A DNA stretch of 64,000 nucleotides from Denitrobacterium detoxificans (lineage in GTDB: Bacteria; Actinomycetota; Coriobacteriia; Coriobacteriales; Eggerthellaceae). Positions 32,158 to 40,921 of this stretch are shown here, piece by piece. A model generated the notes under the pieces. That model made no database searches. It had not been told where the DNA came from and saw only the letters and a list, made by a program, of their open reading frames with translations. Every line of letters begins with the position of its first letter. Positions within the stretch are counted from its first letter, which is position 1. The translations under genes were made by a program, and so were the position numbers. Where the stretch lies: positions 1 to 64,000 of the forward strand of contig NZ_SUUH01000007.1 of the NCBI RefSeq assembly GCF_015062615.1. The letters are read 5' to 3'.

Positions 32158-34533
32158 CTATGCGCCGTACCAGCAAATTCCCTCGTCATGCCAGCCAATG
32201 CTTGCCAGGTATGAATGCTCGCTCAGCGATGAAGTGTAGTTGTGCGCGCCGGAACGGGCGTTTGGATTGTATTCGCGGTAAATGGCAACGGTCTCGAGGG
32301 TGCTCGACCGCCATCCTATGCCTTCGTAGATCCATCCTAGGCGTTTTAGCCAGTCGCGTTCCTTTGCTGAAATCGTGTAATGGTGGTCTCCGCCGTTGGG
32401 ATTGTATAGGCGGTATACGTCATCTCCCTCGAGAGGAGCGGTCCATCCAATTCCCTCATAGCGCCATCCCAGGCTTTTCAAATGATCTCGCTCCTGTTCG
32501 ACGGCCGTGTAGAAATGCTCTCCTGAATTTGGATTGTACAAGCGGAACATGGGCTGGGTTGTAGTGGAGGGAGGGTCGACGCTCGGCGGCAGTGGCTCTT
32601 CTGCTGTATGCGGGGCGGGGTCTTCGACGCTGATCACGGTTGCGAGCGTGTTTCCCGTTGTGGTGCTTGTGGCGAAAACGATTGCATCACCAGCAGCTAG
32701 GGCGCGTATTTCTCCGTCGTCGCTTACGGAGACTACGTTTGGAGCGGTGCTCGACCACGTGTACGCGCCGCTCTCGTTGGGGGCAAGCGCCGAAAGATGT
32801 GCACTGTCGCCGGTCGCGAGCATCGAGGGCCCGTCAATGAAGCTGAATGCGTTCCGCACGACGCCGTTTGCATCAACGTTTCCGAATCCCGTATATGCGT
32901 CGTACCCAATGGTAACGGGGTCGGTGTTGCGCTCGCTGGGCGCGATATCGTTGGCGCTGGAATAGAGTACGCTTTTAAGTTGGTTAACGTTCAGGCTTGG
33001 GTTAACGGAAAGCGCAAGGGCCGCTACGCCGGAAACGCATGGCGCGGCCATAGACGTTCCGTTCAGGCGACGATAGCGGTTGCCCGGTGTGGTGCTTAGC
33101 ACGTCGTCGCCCAACGCGGAGAGTTGTTTGTTCACGGTGCCCGCCATGTTGTAGTTTGAGTAACTGGCTCGGGAAAGCGAAAGCGATAGGCCAAGCGTGT
33201 CGTATGGCCCCTCGTCGTCTTCTTGGACACCCGTGACGGCGCAGTCTATGACGCCTATGGCACTTGGTGCAAAGTCACTGGGAAAATCTGAATAGGCGCC
33301 TCCCATGACATCTGCGTCATTGCCCGCGGAAATGACCGTTAGGATGTTTGCCTTGCTTGCCCGCTCGATTGCGTCAAGCAAGGCTTTGTCATCGGCATCG
33401 GTTGTCTCGGTGGTGGATCCAAGGCTCAGATTCACTACGCGGATGTTGTCTTCGCTTGCGCGCGTGAGAACGTATTCGTAGCCAGCTAGGATATCGAGCG
33501 AATCGGCAAGGACGGAGCCGTTGATGCTTTTGAATACCCTTACGGGCACGAGCTTCGCATCGAACGATATGCCCACGATGCCAACGCCGTTATTCGTGCC
33601 AGCTGCGGCGATGCCGCAAACGTGCGTGCCGTGATAGTCGATGTCGCTGAAATCGGAGCGTGCGGGTTTTGCTCGTTCAACGGCGTCGTAGAAGTCGATG
33701 ACGTTTTCGGCCAGGTCTTCGTGGGCGATGTCGCATCCCGTGTCGAGCACGGCAATGGCGGGACGCGCGTCGCTGGCGTTCCATTTCGTGGGATTGCCGT
33801 TTTCGTCATGCGTGTATTCATATGCTTCGCGTGCGTGTTCGGTGAGCAGGAGCATCTGGTTGTTAGCTTGCGGGTCGTTCACGAACGCGTAGTATTCGTT
33901 CGTGTCGTAGGAGTTGCCGCCCTCCGCGATGGTGGGCAGGTTGCTTGGCTCTCCTTCGATCAGGCTTTCGGGGGTTGCGTTATCCGCCAGGTGGTACACG
34001 TAGTTTGGCTGCGCGTGCGCAACGCTCTGCGTGCTATTGAGCGCGTCAATTGCCTCGGGAACCGAGACGCCATTGGAAAGCGGTAGTGCCGCCCAGCCTC
34101 CAATGGCTGCGTCAAGCGCTTCCGAAAGGCTTGACGTATCGAACAATCCAAGGTCGGAGAGGCCGTCCAAGAGGTCTTCGATATCCGTTTCCTCAATGCG
34201 CACGAGTACGGTTTGCGTTTGATGCTCTTGCGCGATGCCATCTTCGGTCGTGGTCTCGTACGTGGTATGCGCCGAGGGCTCCGTTTCGTTTGCCGCGTTG
34301 GGTTCGTCACTTGCGGTGAGTTGCTCGGCGGGTTTGTCCTCCAGGTTGGAAAGCTGTGGTTCGCCCTCAGCCCGTTCCGATAATGCGCTTTCGGAAATGA
34401 GCGCCATGGGCGTGGGGTCGGGGAGCGCGACGGGCGTGCTGGAGCCTATCGCGAAATGCGCGATGGCCGTGCCGCCAACGAATACGGCCAGCACGAAGCT
34501 TGCGGCAGTGATGCGATTGCGCCAGCGCTTCAT
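32158..34533 (-). CDS. subtilisin-like serine protease with Ig-like and DUF5648 repeats, 791 aa
   Basis: Secreted or membrane-anchored S8 peptidase. An N-terminal hydrophobic signal/anchor (residues 9-29) is followed by an acidic linker and an inhibitor-like prodomain ending in AHAQPNYVY. The catalytic triad is Asp264 (VLDTGCDIAHED), His301 (HGTHVCG) and Ser494 (NGTSMAAP), with the oxyanion Asn in SAGNDA. After the protease come a Big_2-like Ig domain (YTWSSTAPNVVSVSDDGEI) and three C-terminal repeats of about 45 residues: RLYNPNSGEHFYT, RLYNPNGGDHHYT and REYNPNARSGAHNYT, each ending with LGW or IGW. These match DUF5648, a repeat found in surface proteins. AGGAGG precedes the start. It likely acts on proteins at the cell envelope or in the gut lumen. 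Confidence 0.9.
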   Translation of the reverse strand: MKRWRNRITAASFVLAVFVGGTAIAHFAIGSSTPVALPDPTPMALISESALSERAEGEPQLSNLEDKPAEQLTASDEPNAANETEPSAHTTYETTTEDGIAQEHQTQTVLVRIEETDIEDLLDGLSDLGLFDTSSLSEALDAAIGGWAALPLSNGVSVPEAIDALNSTQSVAHAQPNYVYHLADNATPESLIEGEPSNLPTIAEGGNSYDTNEYYAFVNDPQANNQMLLLTEHAREAYEYTHDENGNPTKWNASDARPAIAVLDTGCDIAHEDLAENVIDFYDAVERAKPARSDFSDIDYHGTHVCGIAAAGTNNGVGIVGISFDAKLVPVRVFKSINGSVLADSLDILAGYEYVLTRASEDNIRVVNLSLGSTTETTDADDKALLDAIERASKANILTVISAGNDADVMGGAYSDFPSDFAPSAIGVIDCAVTGVQEDDEGPYDTLGLSLSLSRASYSNYNMAGTVNKQLSALGDDVLSTTPGNRYRRLNGTSMAAPCVSGVAALALSVNPSLNVNQLKSVLYSSANDIAPSERNTDPVTIGYDAYTGFGNVDANGVVRNAFSFIDGPSMLATGDSAHLSALAPNESGAYTWSSTAPNVVSVSDDGEIRALAAGDAIVFATSTTTGNTLATVISVEDPAPHTAEEPLPPSVDPPSTTTQPMFRLYNPNSGEHFYTAVEQERDHLKSLGWRYEGIGWTAPLEGDDVYRLYNPNGGDHHYTISAKERDWLKRLGWIYEGIGWRSSTLETVAIYREYNPNARSGAHNYTSSLSEHSYLASIGWHDEGICWYGA

Positions 34534-34563
34534 GCGACCTCCTAATAACACCACGGGAGTAAC

Positions 34564-34592
34564 ATATTACGCGATTCAAATGGAGGCAGCAA
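34564..34592 (-). promoter_or_regulatory. promoter of the subtilase gene
   Basis: On the minus strand TTGCTG (34592-34587), a 17-bp spacer, and TAATAT (34569-34564). Confidence 0.55.
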
Positions 34593-34676
34593 ACGCAGGG
34601 GTTCTTCTGTTCAAGAACCGTTTACCTGCGATTTTGCCTGGTATTGTCAGGCTTTCCTTATTTTCTAAAAATCTCG

Positions 34677-34705
34677 TTGTACTTTAGCGTGCGATAGTCT
34701 ATAGT
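34677..34705 (+). promoter_or_regulatory. promoter of the riboswitch-AGCS transcript
   Basis: TTGTAC (34677-34682), exactly 17 bp, then TATAGT (34700-34705). It places the transcript start near 34712, just ahead of the riboswitch. Confidence 0.7.
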
Positions 34706-34719
34706 GACCTCACCATCTT

Positions 34720-34842
34720 TCCGGTGAAGCCTTTGGAATCGCACGAAACCGAAGGTCGAGGAAACTCTGGAGAATCTCTTTATGAGTGCCGAAGGTGCAA
34801 GGCTGGAAACGGCTCAATCTCTCAGGCAAACGGACAGAGCGT
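34720..34842 (+). ncRNA. glycine riboswitch
   Basis: The conserved glycine-aptamer core is clear: TGGAGAATCTCT (from 34768), GCCGAAGGTGCAA (34788-34800), CTCAGGCAAA (34821-34830) and GGACAGAG (34832-34839). An upstream ACCGAAGG (34748-34755) suggests a second, less typical or degenerate aptamer before it, as in tandem glycine switches. Downstream, GCGGTTA (34854-34860) pairs with TAACCGC (34873-34879) and may be part of the expression platform. It precedes an amino-acid symporter gene, so glycine import or export is under direct glycine control. Confidence 0.85.
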
Positions 34843-34947
34843 ACACAAAGATGGCGGTTACGGGGTGAACTCTAACCGCTTCTTCGGTGCACATAAGGAC
34901 CTTCTCGGTGGCGCAAGGTGTCGCGAAAGAAAGAAGGTTCATCTCTT

Positions 34948-36384
34948 ATGGAAGCCGTGCTGCTCCCAATCGTGGAAACGATTAATTCGTATCTCTCGAA
35001 TTACATCCTGATCATCATGCTCATTGGCGCGGGCTTGTTCTTCACCGTGAAAACTCACGCCGTGCAGTTCCGCTGCTTTGGCGAGGGTTGGCGTCGCGTG
35101 TTCGGTGGCTTTAGCTTGCGTGGCGGTAAGGCCAAGAGCGGCATCAGCTCGTTCCAGGCGTTGGCTACTGCCGTTGCCGCCCAGGTAGGCACGGGCAACA
35201 TCGTGGGCGCATGTGGCGCCATCCTCATCGGTGGCCCGGGCGCTATCTTCTGGATGTGGATCATCGCCCTGCTGGGCATGGCCACCAACTACGCCGAAGC
35301 CGTGCTTGCCCAGAAGACCCGTCGCGTCGACGAAGACGGTACCGTGCATGGCGGCCCTGCGTACTACATCACCACGGCGTTCAAGGGCAATGGTGGCAAG
35401 ATCCTGGCTGGCTTCTTCGCCGTGGCCATCATCCTGGCGCTTGGCTTCATGGGCTCCATGGTACAGTCGAACTCCATCGCCAGCACCATGAGCACGGCAT
35501 TCGCCATCCCCACCTGGGCCGTTGGCGTTGTCATCGTGATCGTTGCCGGCGTTATCCTCATTGGTGGCCTTTCGCGCATCGCCTCCGTCACGGAAAAGCT
35601 CGTGCCCATCATGGCCGTGCTCTACCTGCTGGGCGGCCTGGTCGTGCTCATCATGAATGCGGGCAACATCATCCCCGCCTTCCAGCTTATCTTCGAATGC
35701 GCGTTCAACCCGCAGGCGAGCATGGGTGGCGTGACGTTCGGCATCATCGCTGCGCTTTCGCAGGGCGCCAAGCGCGGCCTGTTCAGCAATGAGGCTGGCA
35801 TGGGCTCCACGCCTCATGCGCATGCCATGGCAAACGTGAGCGATCCCCACGAACAGGGTGTCGTTGCCATGATCGGCGTATTCGTTGACACGATCATCGT
35901 GGTTAGCATGACGGCCCTGGTTGTTATCAGCACGCTGTACGTGGGCGATGGCGCGCTGGCTCAGGCATTCGCCTCCGCCGCCGCTGGCAGCGATCCGGCC
36001 GACGTTGCTGCGTTGGTGGGCCTCGATAAGACGAACATGGCCCAGGCTGCGTTCAGCTCGTTCTTCGGCTCCGGCTTCGGCAATGCGTTCGTGGCCATCT
36101 GCCTGCTGTTCTTCGCGTTCTCCACGATTCTGTCTTGGAATCTGTTTGCTCGCCTGAACGTGGAATACCTGTTCGGCAAGAAGGGCGTCATCCCGTTCTT
36201 CGTTATCGCCCTCGTGTTCATCTTCATGGGTTCCATCCTCTCGAACGACCTGGTGTGGGAGCTGGCCGACATGTTTAACCAGCTGATGGTTATCCCCAAC
36301 GTCATCGCGCTCATCGCGCTTTCCGGTGCCGTTAGCGCATGCGCCCTTGCCCACAGCAAGAAGAAGGACGCCAACCAGGATTAA
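34948..36384 (+). CDS. AGCS-family sodium:alanine/glycine symporter, 478 aa
   Basis: Integral membrane transporter of the alanine or glycine:cation symporter family. The family signature GGPGAIFWMWIIALLGMATNY is present, along with AQVGTGNIVGACGA and the later SNEAGMGSTPHAHA. About ten to eleven spans. The glycine riboswitch directly upstream indicates that glycine is a physiological substrate. ATG 34948 follows an AGAAGG; GTG 34918 upstream is in frame but lacks a good site. A 13-bp terminator follows. Confidence 0.93.
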   Translation: MEAVLLPIVETINSYLSNYILIIMLIGAGLFFTVKTHAVQFRCFGEGWRRVFGGFSLRGGKAKSGISSFQALATAVAAQVGTGNIVGACGAILIGGPGAIFWMWIIALLGMATNYAEAVLAQKTRRVDEDGTVHGGPAYYITTAFKGNGGKILAGFFAVAIILALGFMGSMVQSNSIASTMSTAFAIPTWAVGVVIVIVAGVILIGGLSRIASVTEKLVPIMAVLYLLGGLVVLIMNAGNIIPAFQLIFECAFNPQASMGGVTFGIIAALSQGAKRGLFSNEAGMGSTPHAHAMANVSDPHEQGVVAMIGVFVDTIIVVSMTALVVISTLYVGDGALAQAFASAAAGSDPADVAALVGLDKTNMAQAAFSSFFGSGFGNAFVAICLLFFAFSTILSWNLFARLNVEYLFGKKGVIPFFVIALVFIFMGSILSNDLVWELADMFNQLMVIPNVIALIALSGAVSACALAHSKKKDANQD

Positions 36385-36419
36385 TCGCCATCATTGCGTG
36401 CGTTTCTAGCCTGAAAGTC

Positions 36420-36456
36420 AAGCGGCCCGCTCAATCGAGCGGGCCGCTTTCGTTAT
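36420..36456 (+). terminator. terminator after the AGCS gene
   Basis: A perfect 13-bp stem AAGCGGCCCGCTC (36420-36432) / GAGCGGGCCGCTT (36437-36449) with a 4-nt loop, then TCGTTATG. Confidence 0.88.
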
Positions 36457-36491
36457 GCCTTGTAACCGAGTTCCGGCGTGTGCGCTGGCCG

Positions 36492-37130
36492 CTAGTAGCC
36501 CAGTTCCTCACCTACGAGCACCACGGTAATGCGATGGGGCTCGCGACTGTGGCGCGTGATGACCTCTTGGCAGCAGATGGTGTTTGCGCCATGGCAATCG
36601 CCGCAGGCGCCCGTTGCCGCACACGGCGTGGGAATGTTCAGGCGTACGCAGTTCGGGGGCGTAGCCTGATCGTGGATGCGCTGCAGCGCGGAAGGCACGT
36701 CACGCGTCATCTTGTTCATACTGGCGACCACGATAACGTGTGCGGGACCCGCCACCAAGAAGCACAGACGTGTCCCCATGCCGTCGATGTTCACCAGTTC
36801 GCCGTCGCGTGTGAACGCGTTGGTGCTCATGAGGAAGTAGTCGGCCATCATCTGCTTGCTGAGCATGATGCGCGGGTCTTCGCCGGGGCCCTTGTCCGAG
36901 CGGTCGATAATGTTGTAGTTTCCTTCGCGAACGGCGTCGAGAATGCCCGCCTCTTCGATGGACATCGAGCCGCCCCACGTGACGGACGAGCCGCTGGGCA
37001 TGAGCTCTAGAACGGCGTTTTTCGCTTCGGCGGCGGTGTCGCAGTAGAGCGCGTCGATGCCGCGTCGGGCGAATTTCTTAACGAGGGTTTGCGAGAGGTT
37101 TCGATAGTACGAACGCTTGTGGTCGTCCAT
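36492..37130 (-). CDS. LUD-domain protein (LutC/YkgG-like), 212 aa
   Basis: Soluble protein of the LUD (DUF162) family, related to LutC of lactate utilisation. Seen are the VTWGGSMSIEEAGILDAVREG segment, the YFLMSTNAFTRDGELVNIDG core and GPAHVIVVA. A C-terminal cysteine group (PTPCAATGACGDCH...ICC) occurs in many stand-alone anaerobe members and could bind a metal or cluster. There are no LutA or LutB neighbours. GGAAGGAAA precedes the start. Confidence 0.88.
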   Translation of the reverse strand: MDDHKRSYYRNLSQTLVKKFARRGIDALYCDTAAEAKNAVLELMPSGSSVTWGGSMSIEEAGILDAVREGNYNIIDRSDKGPGEDPRIMLSKQMMADYFLMSTNAFTRDGELVNIDGMGTRLCFLVAGPAHVIVVASMNKMTRDVPSALQRIHDQATPPNCVRLNIPTPCAATGACGDCHGANTICCQEVITRHSREPHRITVVLVGEELGY

Positions 37131-37279
37131 GGGTTTCCTTCCGTTGGAATGTCTGCTCGCCCATGCTAGCACGGGGCCGTATGGGGAATGCAAGTGCTAC
37201 CCAGAGGTTATTTTTCCCCGAGGAGCGTGCTCTTTTTCGTACGTTGCCGAAAGAGAGACGAATTTGGTCAAAATGTCTA

Positions 37280-37309
37280 TTGACGGTATGCGAACAGCGT
37301 GAATAATAC
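37280..37309 (+). promoter_or_regulatory. promoter of the nickel transport operon
   Basis: TTGACG (37280-37285) with AATAAT (37302-37307, 16 bp) or TAATAC (37304-37309, 18 bp) as the -10. The -10 touches the left arm of the operator, which fits repression. Confidence 0.5.
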
Positions 37310-37339
37310 GTGTTACGGATTAGTGTTATGTAACACGTA
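37307..37339. promoter_or_regulatory. NikR-type operator
   Basis: GTGTTAC (37310-37316), 13 bp, GTAACAC (37330-37336); the arms extend perfectly to TACGTGTTAC / GTAACACGTA. GTGTTAC-N13/14-GTAACAC is the NikR motif described by comparative genomics in some lineages. It sits between promoter and start codon of a five-gene ABC importer. Confidence 0.75.
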
Positions 37340-37356
37340 CACACAAGGGAGTGGAT

Positions 37357-39054
37357 ATGGGGAACGGCAGTGCGTTTATTTCCAGAAGGGGTTTTCTGAA
37401 GGGGGCCGCTGCGGCCAGCGCCCTTGCAGCCATGGGTGGAGCGACGGGAATCCTTGCGGGTTGCAGCCGCGAGGAGGCGCCGGTTTCTTCGGAGTCGCTT
37501 CCCGATACTCTTACCATTTACGTGGGGTCCGAGCCCGAAGATGGCTTCGATCCGCTTACGGGGTGGGGCTATAACGGCTCGTACATCCTGTTCCAGTCGC
37601 GTCTGCTGAAATTCGATACCGATATGCAGCTTAACCCCGATCTCGCCACGGGGTGGAGCGTTTCCAGCGACGGCCTGGAATATACGTTCACGCTGCGCGA
37701 GAACGCCCGTTTTTCCGATGGCAGCGACCTTACTGCTGGTGATGTAGCCTTCTCGTACCTAACGGCGCGCGATAACGGAGCTTCCACGATCGACCTTTCG
37801 AAGGTTGCCGAGGTTAACGTTGAGGACGACTATACGGTCGTGTTCCGCTTAAGCGAGCCGTATTCTAGCTTCCCTCAGGTTACGGCGAAGCTGGGTATCG
37901 TTCCCGAGAGACTCTATAACGAGCAGACGTATCGTAGCGATCCCATCGGCAGTGGTCCCTTCAAGCTCGATCAGTGGGATGCGGGCCAGCAGATCATCAT
38001 CTCGCCGAACGAGTTTTACTACGGTACGATTTCGCCGTTCCGCCGCATTACGCTGCTGTTCTTGGATGGCGAGACCTCGCTCGCGCATGCGCAGTCGGGC
38101 GAGCTCGACGTTGCCATGGTGCAACCCGAATACGCCACCAGCTCGGTAAACGGCATGACGCTTCGCACGTTCGATACCATGGACACGCGCGGCTTCAATT
38201 TGCCCACGGCTGCGGAATCTCAGAAGGATGGTAAGACGGTTGGCAACAACGTCACGTGCGACAAGGCCATTCGAAAGGCGCTGAACATTGGCGTCGATCG
38301 CTCGGCTATCGTGGAGGGTGCCCTTAACGGCATTGGCACGCCTACCACGGCGCTCATCACGGGTGTCCCCTGGGCCAACAGTGCGTGCAGCTACAAGGAT
38401 GGCCGCCTTGACGAGGCGAAGAAGCTTCTGGATGATGCGGGCTGGAAGGAAGGGTCCGACGGCATCCGGGAAAAGGATGGTGTGCGCGCCGAGTTCTCCA
38501 TTACGGGTCGTACCGACGACATGCAGCGTTACAACATCGCCGAGGCATTTGCCCAGCAGGCGCAGAAGCTCGGCATCAAGATTAACGCAACGTCTGCGCT
38601 TTGGTCGGATTGCAAGGCCCAGTCTGAAAACGTACCTACGTGCTGGGGTACGGGCGATTGGGATCCCTCGGGTGACCTGGTTGGATACTACAGCTCCACG
38701 GGCTCCTACAACCATGCCCAGTATGCTAACTCTGCTGTGGATCAGCATATTCATAGCGCGCTTGCCACGACAGACGATGCCGTCGCGCTAAGCGAATGGC
38801 AGAAGGTGCAGTGGGATGGAACCACTGGCCCCGAAGGCGAAAACGGCGACATGCCCTTCATCTGGCTCGTCTCCATCGACCATACCTACTTCGTGCGTAA
38901 TGGGTTGTACTTGGGCGAGCAGCCCGTGCATCCCCACGGTCACGGTTGGCCCATTGTGGGCAACTTGGAAGAGTGGATGTGGGAAGAGCAGCGCCTGGAA
39001 GAGGAAGAGGCCGAGTCTGGCTCCTCTTCGGATGATGCTGGCAAGGAGAAGTAG
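37357..39054 (+). CDS. nikA: Tat lipoprotein substrate-binding protein, nickel/peptide family, 565 aa
   Basis: Extracytoplasmic solute-binding protein family 5 of a nickel/peptide-type ABC importer. A twin-arginine signal (SRRGFLKG) and lipobox (ILAGC) target it to the outer face of the membrane as a folded lipoprotein. Family features include LATGWSVSSDGLEYTFTLRENARFSDG and TAGDVAFSY. A His-rich spot HPHGHGW near the end may help bind metal. The C-terminus is acidic. ATG 37357 has AAGGGAG 5 nt upstream. The NikR-type operator supports nickel as cargo; sequence alone would also allow peptides. Confidence 0.82.
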   Translation: MGNGSAFISRRGFLKGAAAASALAAMGGATGILAGCSREEAPVSSESLPDTLTIYVGSEPEDGFDPLTGWGYNGSYILFQSRLLKFDTDMQLNPDLATGWSVSSDGLEYTFTLRENARFSDGSDLTAGDVAFSYLTARDNGASTIDLSKVAEVNVEDDYTVVFRLSEPYSSFPQVTAKLGIVPERLYNEQTYRSDPIGSGPFKLDQWDAGQQIIISPNEFYYGTISPFRRITLLFLDGETSLAHAQSGELDVAMVQPEYATSSVNGMTLRTFDTMDTRGFNLPTAAESQKDGKTVGNNVTCDKAIRKALNIGVDRSAIVEGALNGIGTPTTALITGVPWANSACSYKDGRLDEAKKLLDDAGWKEGSDGIREKDGVRAEFSITGRTDDMQRYNIAEAFAQQAQKLGIKINATSALWSDCKAQSENVPTCWGTGDWDPSGDLVGYYSSTGSYNHAQYANSAVDQHIHSALATTDDAVALSEWQKVQWDGTTGPEGENGDMPFIWLVSIDHTYFVRNGLYLGEQPVHPHGHGWPIVGNLEEWMWEEQRLEEEEAESGSSSDDAGKEK

Positions 39055-40046
39055 TGTCCCCAAGAGCGAAGTTCGTCGCTGGGAATACCGTAAGGCTCAT
39101 GACACTGCTGCTCGCGGTGAGCGTCGTGAGCTTTGCCTTGGCCAATGCCGCTCCCATCGACCCCGTGGAGGCCTATGCGGGCTCCGAGAATCATTTGTCC
39201 CAAGAACAGCTCGACGCCATAGCGGCGCACTGGGGGTTCAACGACCCTCCCGTTGAACGGTACTTGCGCTGGATCGGCGGCGTGCTCACGGGTGACTGGG
39301 GCGTTTCCGTAATCTATCAGCGCCCCGTTCTTGACGTGTTGGCCGAGCGTTCCCTTACATCGCTGGCGCTTATGGGCACGGCCTGGGTCTTTTCTGGCGT
39401 GCTGGGGTTCGCCCTGGGCATGGTGTGCGGCATGCGCCGCGATGGCGCGCTTGACCGCCTGGTAAAGGGATTCTGCCTCACCATGGCGGCGGCTCCCACG
39501 TTCTGGCTTGCCCTGCTGGCCCTTGTGGTCTTCTCGGTGAAGCTGGGCTGGTTCCCCATGGGTCTCGCGAGCTCGGCGGGCGTGTTGGCCCAGGACGTTA
39601 CCATCGGCGATCGTCTTTGGCATCTGTTCTTGCCGGCGCTCGTGCTTTCCGTTACGGGCATTGCGTCCATCACCCTGCAGACGCGCGAAAAGGCCATCGA
39701 GGCGTGCGAGAGCGACTATGCCCTGTTCGCGCGTGCGCGTGGTGAGTCTCGTACCCAGTTTGCGCGCCGTCATGTGCTGCGCAACATCGCGCTGCCGGCC
39801 ATTACGCTGCAATGCGCGTCCATTTCCGAGATTTTCGGTGGGTCCATTCTTGCCGAGCAGGTATTTTCCTACCCCGGACTGGGCAATGCCGCTGTCGAGG
39901 CGGCGCTTGCGGGCGATGTGCCGCTGCTGTTGGGCGTGGCGCTGGTGGCCGCCCTGTTCGTGTTCTTCGGCAACTTGTTGGCGAACGTGCTCTACGGCGT
40001 GGTAGATCCGCGCATCAGGCGGGGAAGCGAGGCCATCGATGGCTAG
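39054..40046 (+). CDS. nikB: nickel/peptide ABC permease, NikB type, 330 aa
   Basis: First membrane subunit of the importer, of the DppB/NikB type. An N-terminal span (LLLAVSVVSFALANAAPIDP) is followed by the permease core and the EAA-like loop in CESDYALFARARGESRTQFARRHVLRN. The GTG start overlaps the nikA stop by one base (TAGTG), with AAGGAG upstream, so translation is coupled. Confidence 0.85.
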   Translation: MSPRAKFVAGNTVRLMTLLLAVSVVSFALANAAPIDPVEAYAGSENHLSQEQLDAIAAHWGFNDPPVERYLRWIGGVLTGDWGVSVIYQRPVLDVLAERSLTSLALMGTAWVFSGVLGFALGMVCGMRRDGALDRLVKGFCLTMAAAPTFWLALLALVVFSVKLGWFPMGLASSAGVLAQDVTIGDRLWHLFLPALVLSVTGIASITLQTREKAIEACESDYALFARARGESRTQFARRHVLRNIALPAITLQCASISEIFGGSILAEQVFSYPGLGNAAVEAALAGDVPLLLGVALVAALFVFFGNLLANVLYGVVDPRIRRGSEAIDG

Positions 40047-40917
40047 CGAATGCGCTATCTCTCGACCTACCGCTCCCGTTATCGTGCGTGCTCGTACGCG
40101 GGGCAACCGTCGTAGGCGCGCCATTGCGCTTGCGTGCGTTCTGGGCTGCATCCTGCTGGGCGTCTTGGTCGCAGGCCTTGCCATGCCCGATGCGGCGTAT
40201 GCGCCCGATTACGCGCAGAAGTCCCTGCTGCCTAGCATGGAGCATTGGTTTGGCACCGATTATCTGGGGCGCGATATGTTCTGCCGCACCATTCGCGGTT
40301 TGGCCATTTCCATTCTCATTGGCATTGCCGCCTCGGTTGTTTCCGGTGGCATTGGCTTGGTGCTGGGCTCGCTTTCCGCCATTTATGGCGGCGTAATCGA
40401 TCGTACGGTGCTGTGGCTCTGCGACCTGTTCATGGCGGTGCCTCACCTGGTGCTCCTCATTCTCATCTCGTTTGCCCTGGGCGGCGGGGCATGGGGCGTC
40501 ATCGTAGCTGTGGCCATTTCGCACTGGCCATCGCTTACGCGTCTCATTCGCGCCGAGGTGCTGCGCATTCGCACGTCCGACTACGTGCATGCTTCGCGTG
40601 CAATGGGCAAGAGCGGTACGTGGATTGCCGTGCATCATGTGTTCCCCAGCGTTATGCCCCAGTTCATCGTGGGCACCATCTTGCTGTTCCCCCATGCGAT
40701 TCTGCATGAGAGCGCGCTGACGTTTCTGGGCTTTGGCCTTCCGCTCGATTCGCCCGCCATTGGCGCGGTGCTTTCCGAGTCGATGAAGTACATCGTTACG
40801 GGTGCGTGGTGGCTTGCGTTTTTCCCTGGCCTCATGATGGTTCTCATCGTGCTGCTCGTGTACGCCCTGGGTGACGACGTGAAGCGCCTTATCGACCCGC
40901 ATACGGCGCAAGGATAG
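40039..40917 (+). CDS. nikC: nickel/peptide ABC permease, NikC type, 292 aa
   Basis: Second membrane subunit (DppC/NikC type). It has the typical TDYLGRDMFCRTIRG entry segment and the EAA loop in RTSDYVHASRAMGKSGTWIAVHH. It overlaps nikB by 8 nt. The N-terminus is Arg-rich before its first span. Confidence 0.85.
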   Translation: MASECAISRPTAPVIVRARTRGNRRRRAIALACVLGCILLGVLVAGLAMPDAAYAPDYAQKSLLPSMEHWFGTDYLGRDMFCRTIRGLAISILIGIAASVVSGGIGLVLGSLSAIYGGVIDRTVLWLCDLFMAVPHLVLLILISFALGGGAWGVIVAVAISHWPSLTRLIRAEVLRIRTSDYVHASRAMGKSGTWIAVHHVFPSVMPQFIVGTILLFPHAILHESALTFLGFGLPLDSPAIGAVLSESMKYIVTGAWWLAFFPGLMMVLIVLLVYALGDDVKRLIDPHTAQG

Positions 40918-40921
40918 GACC

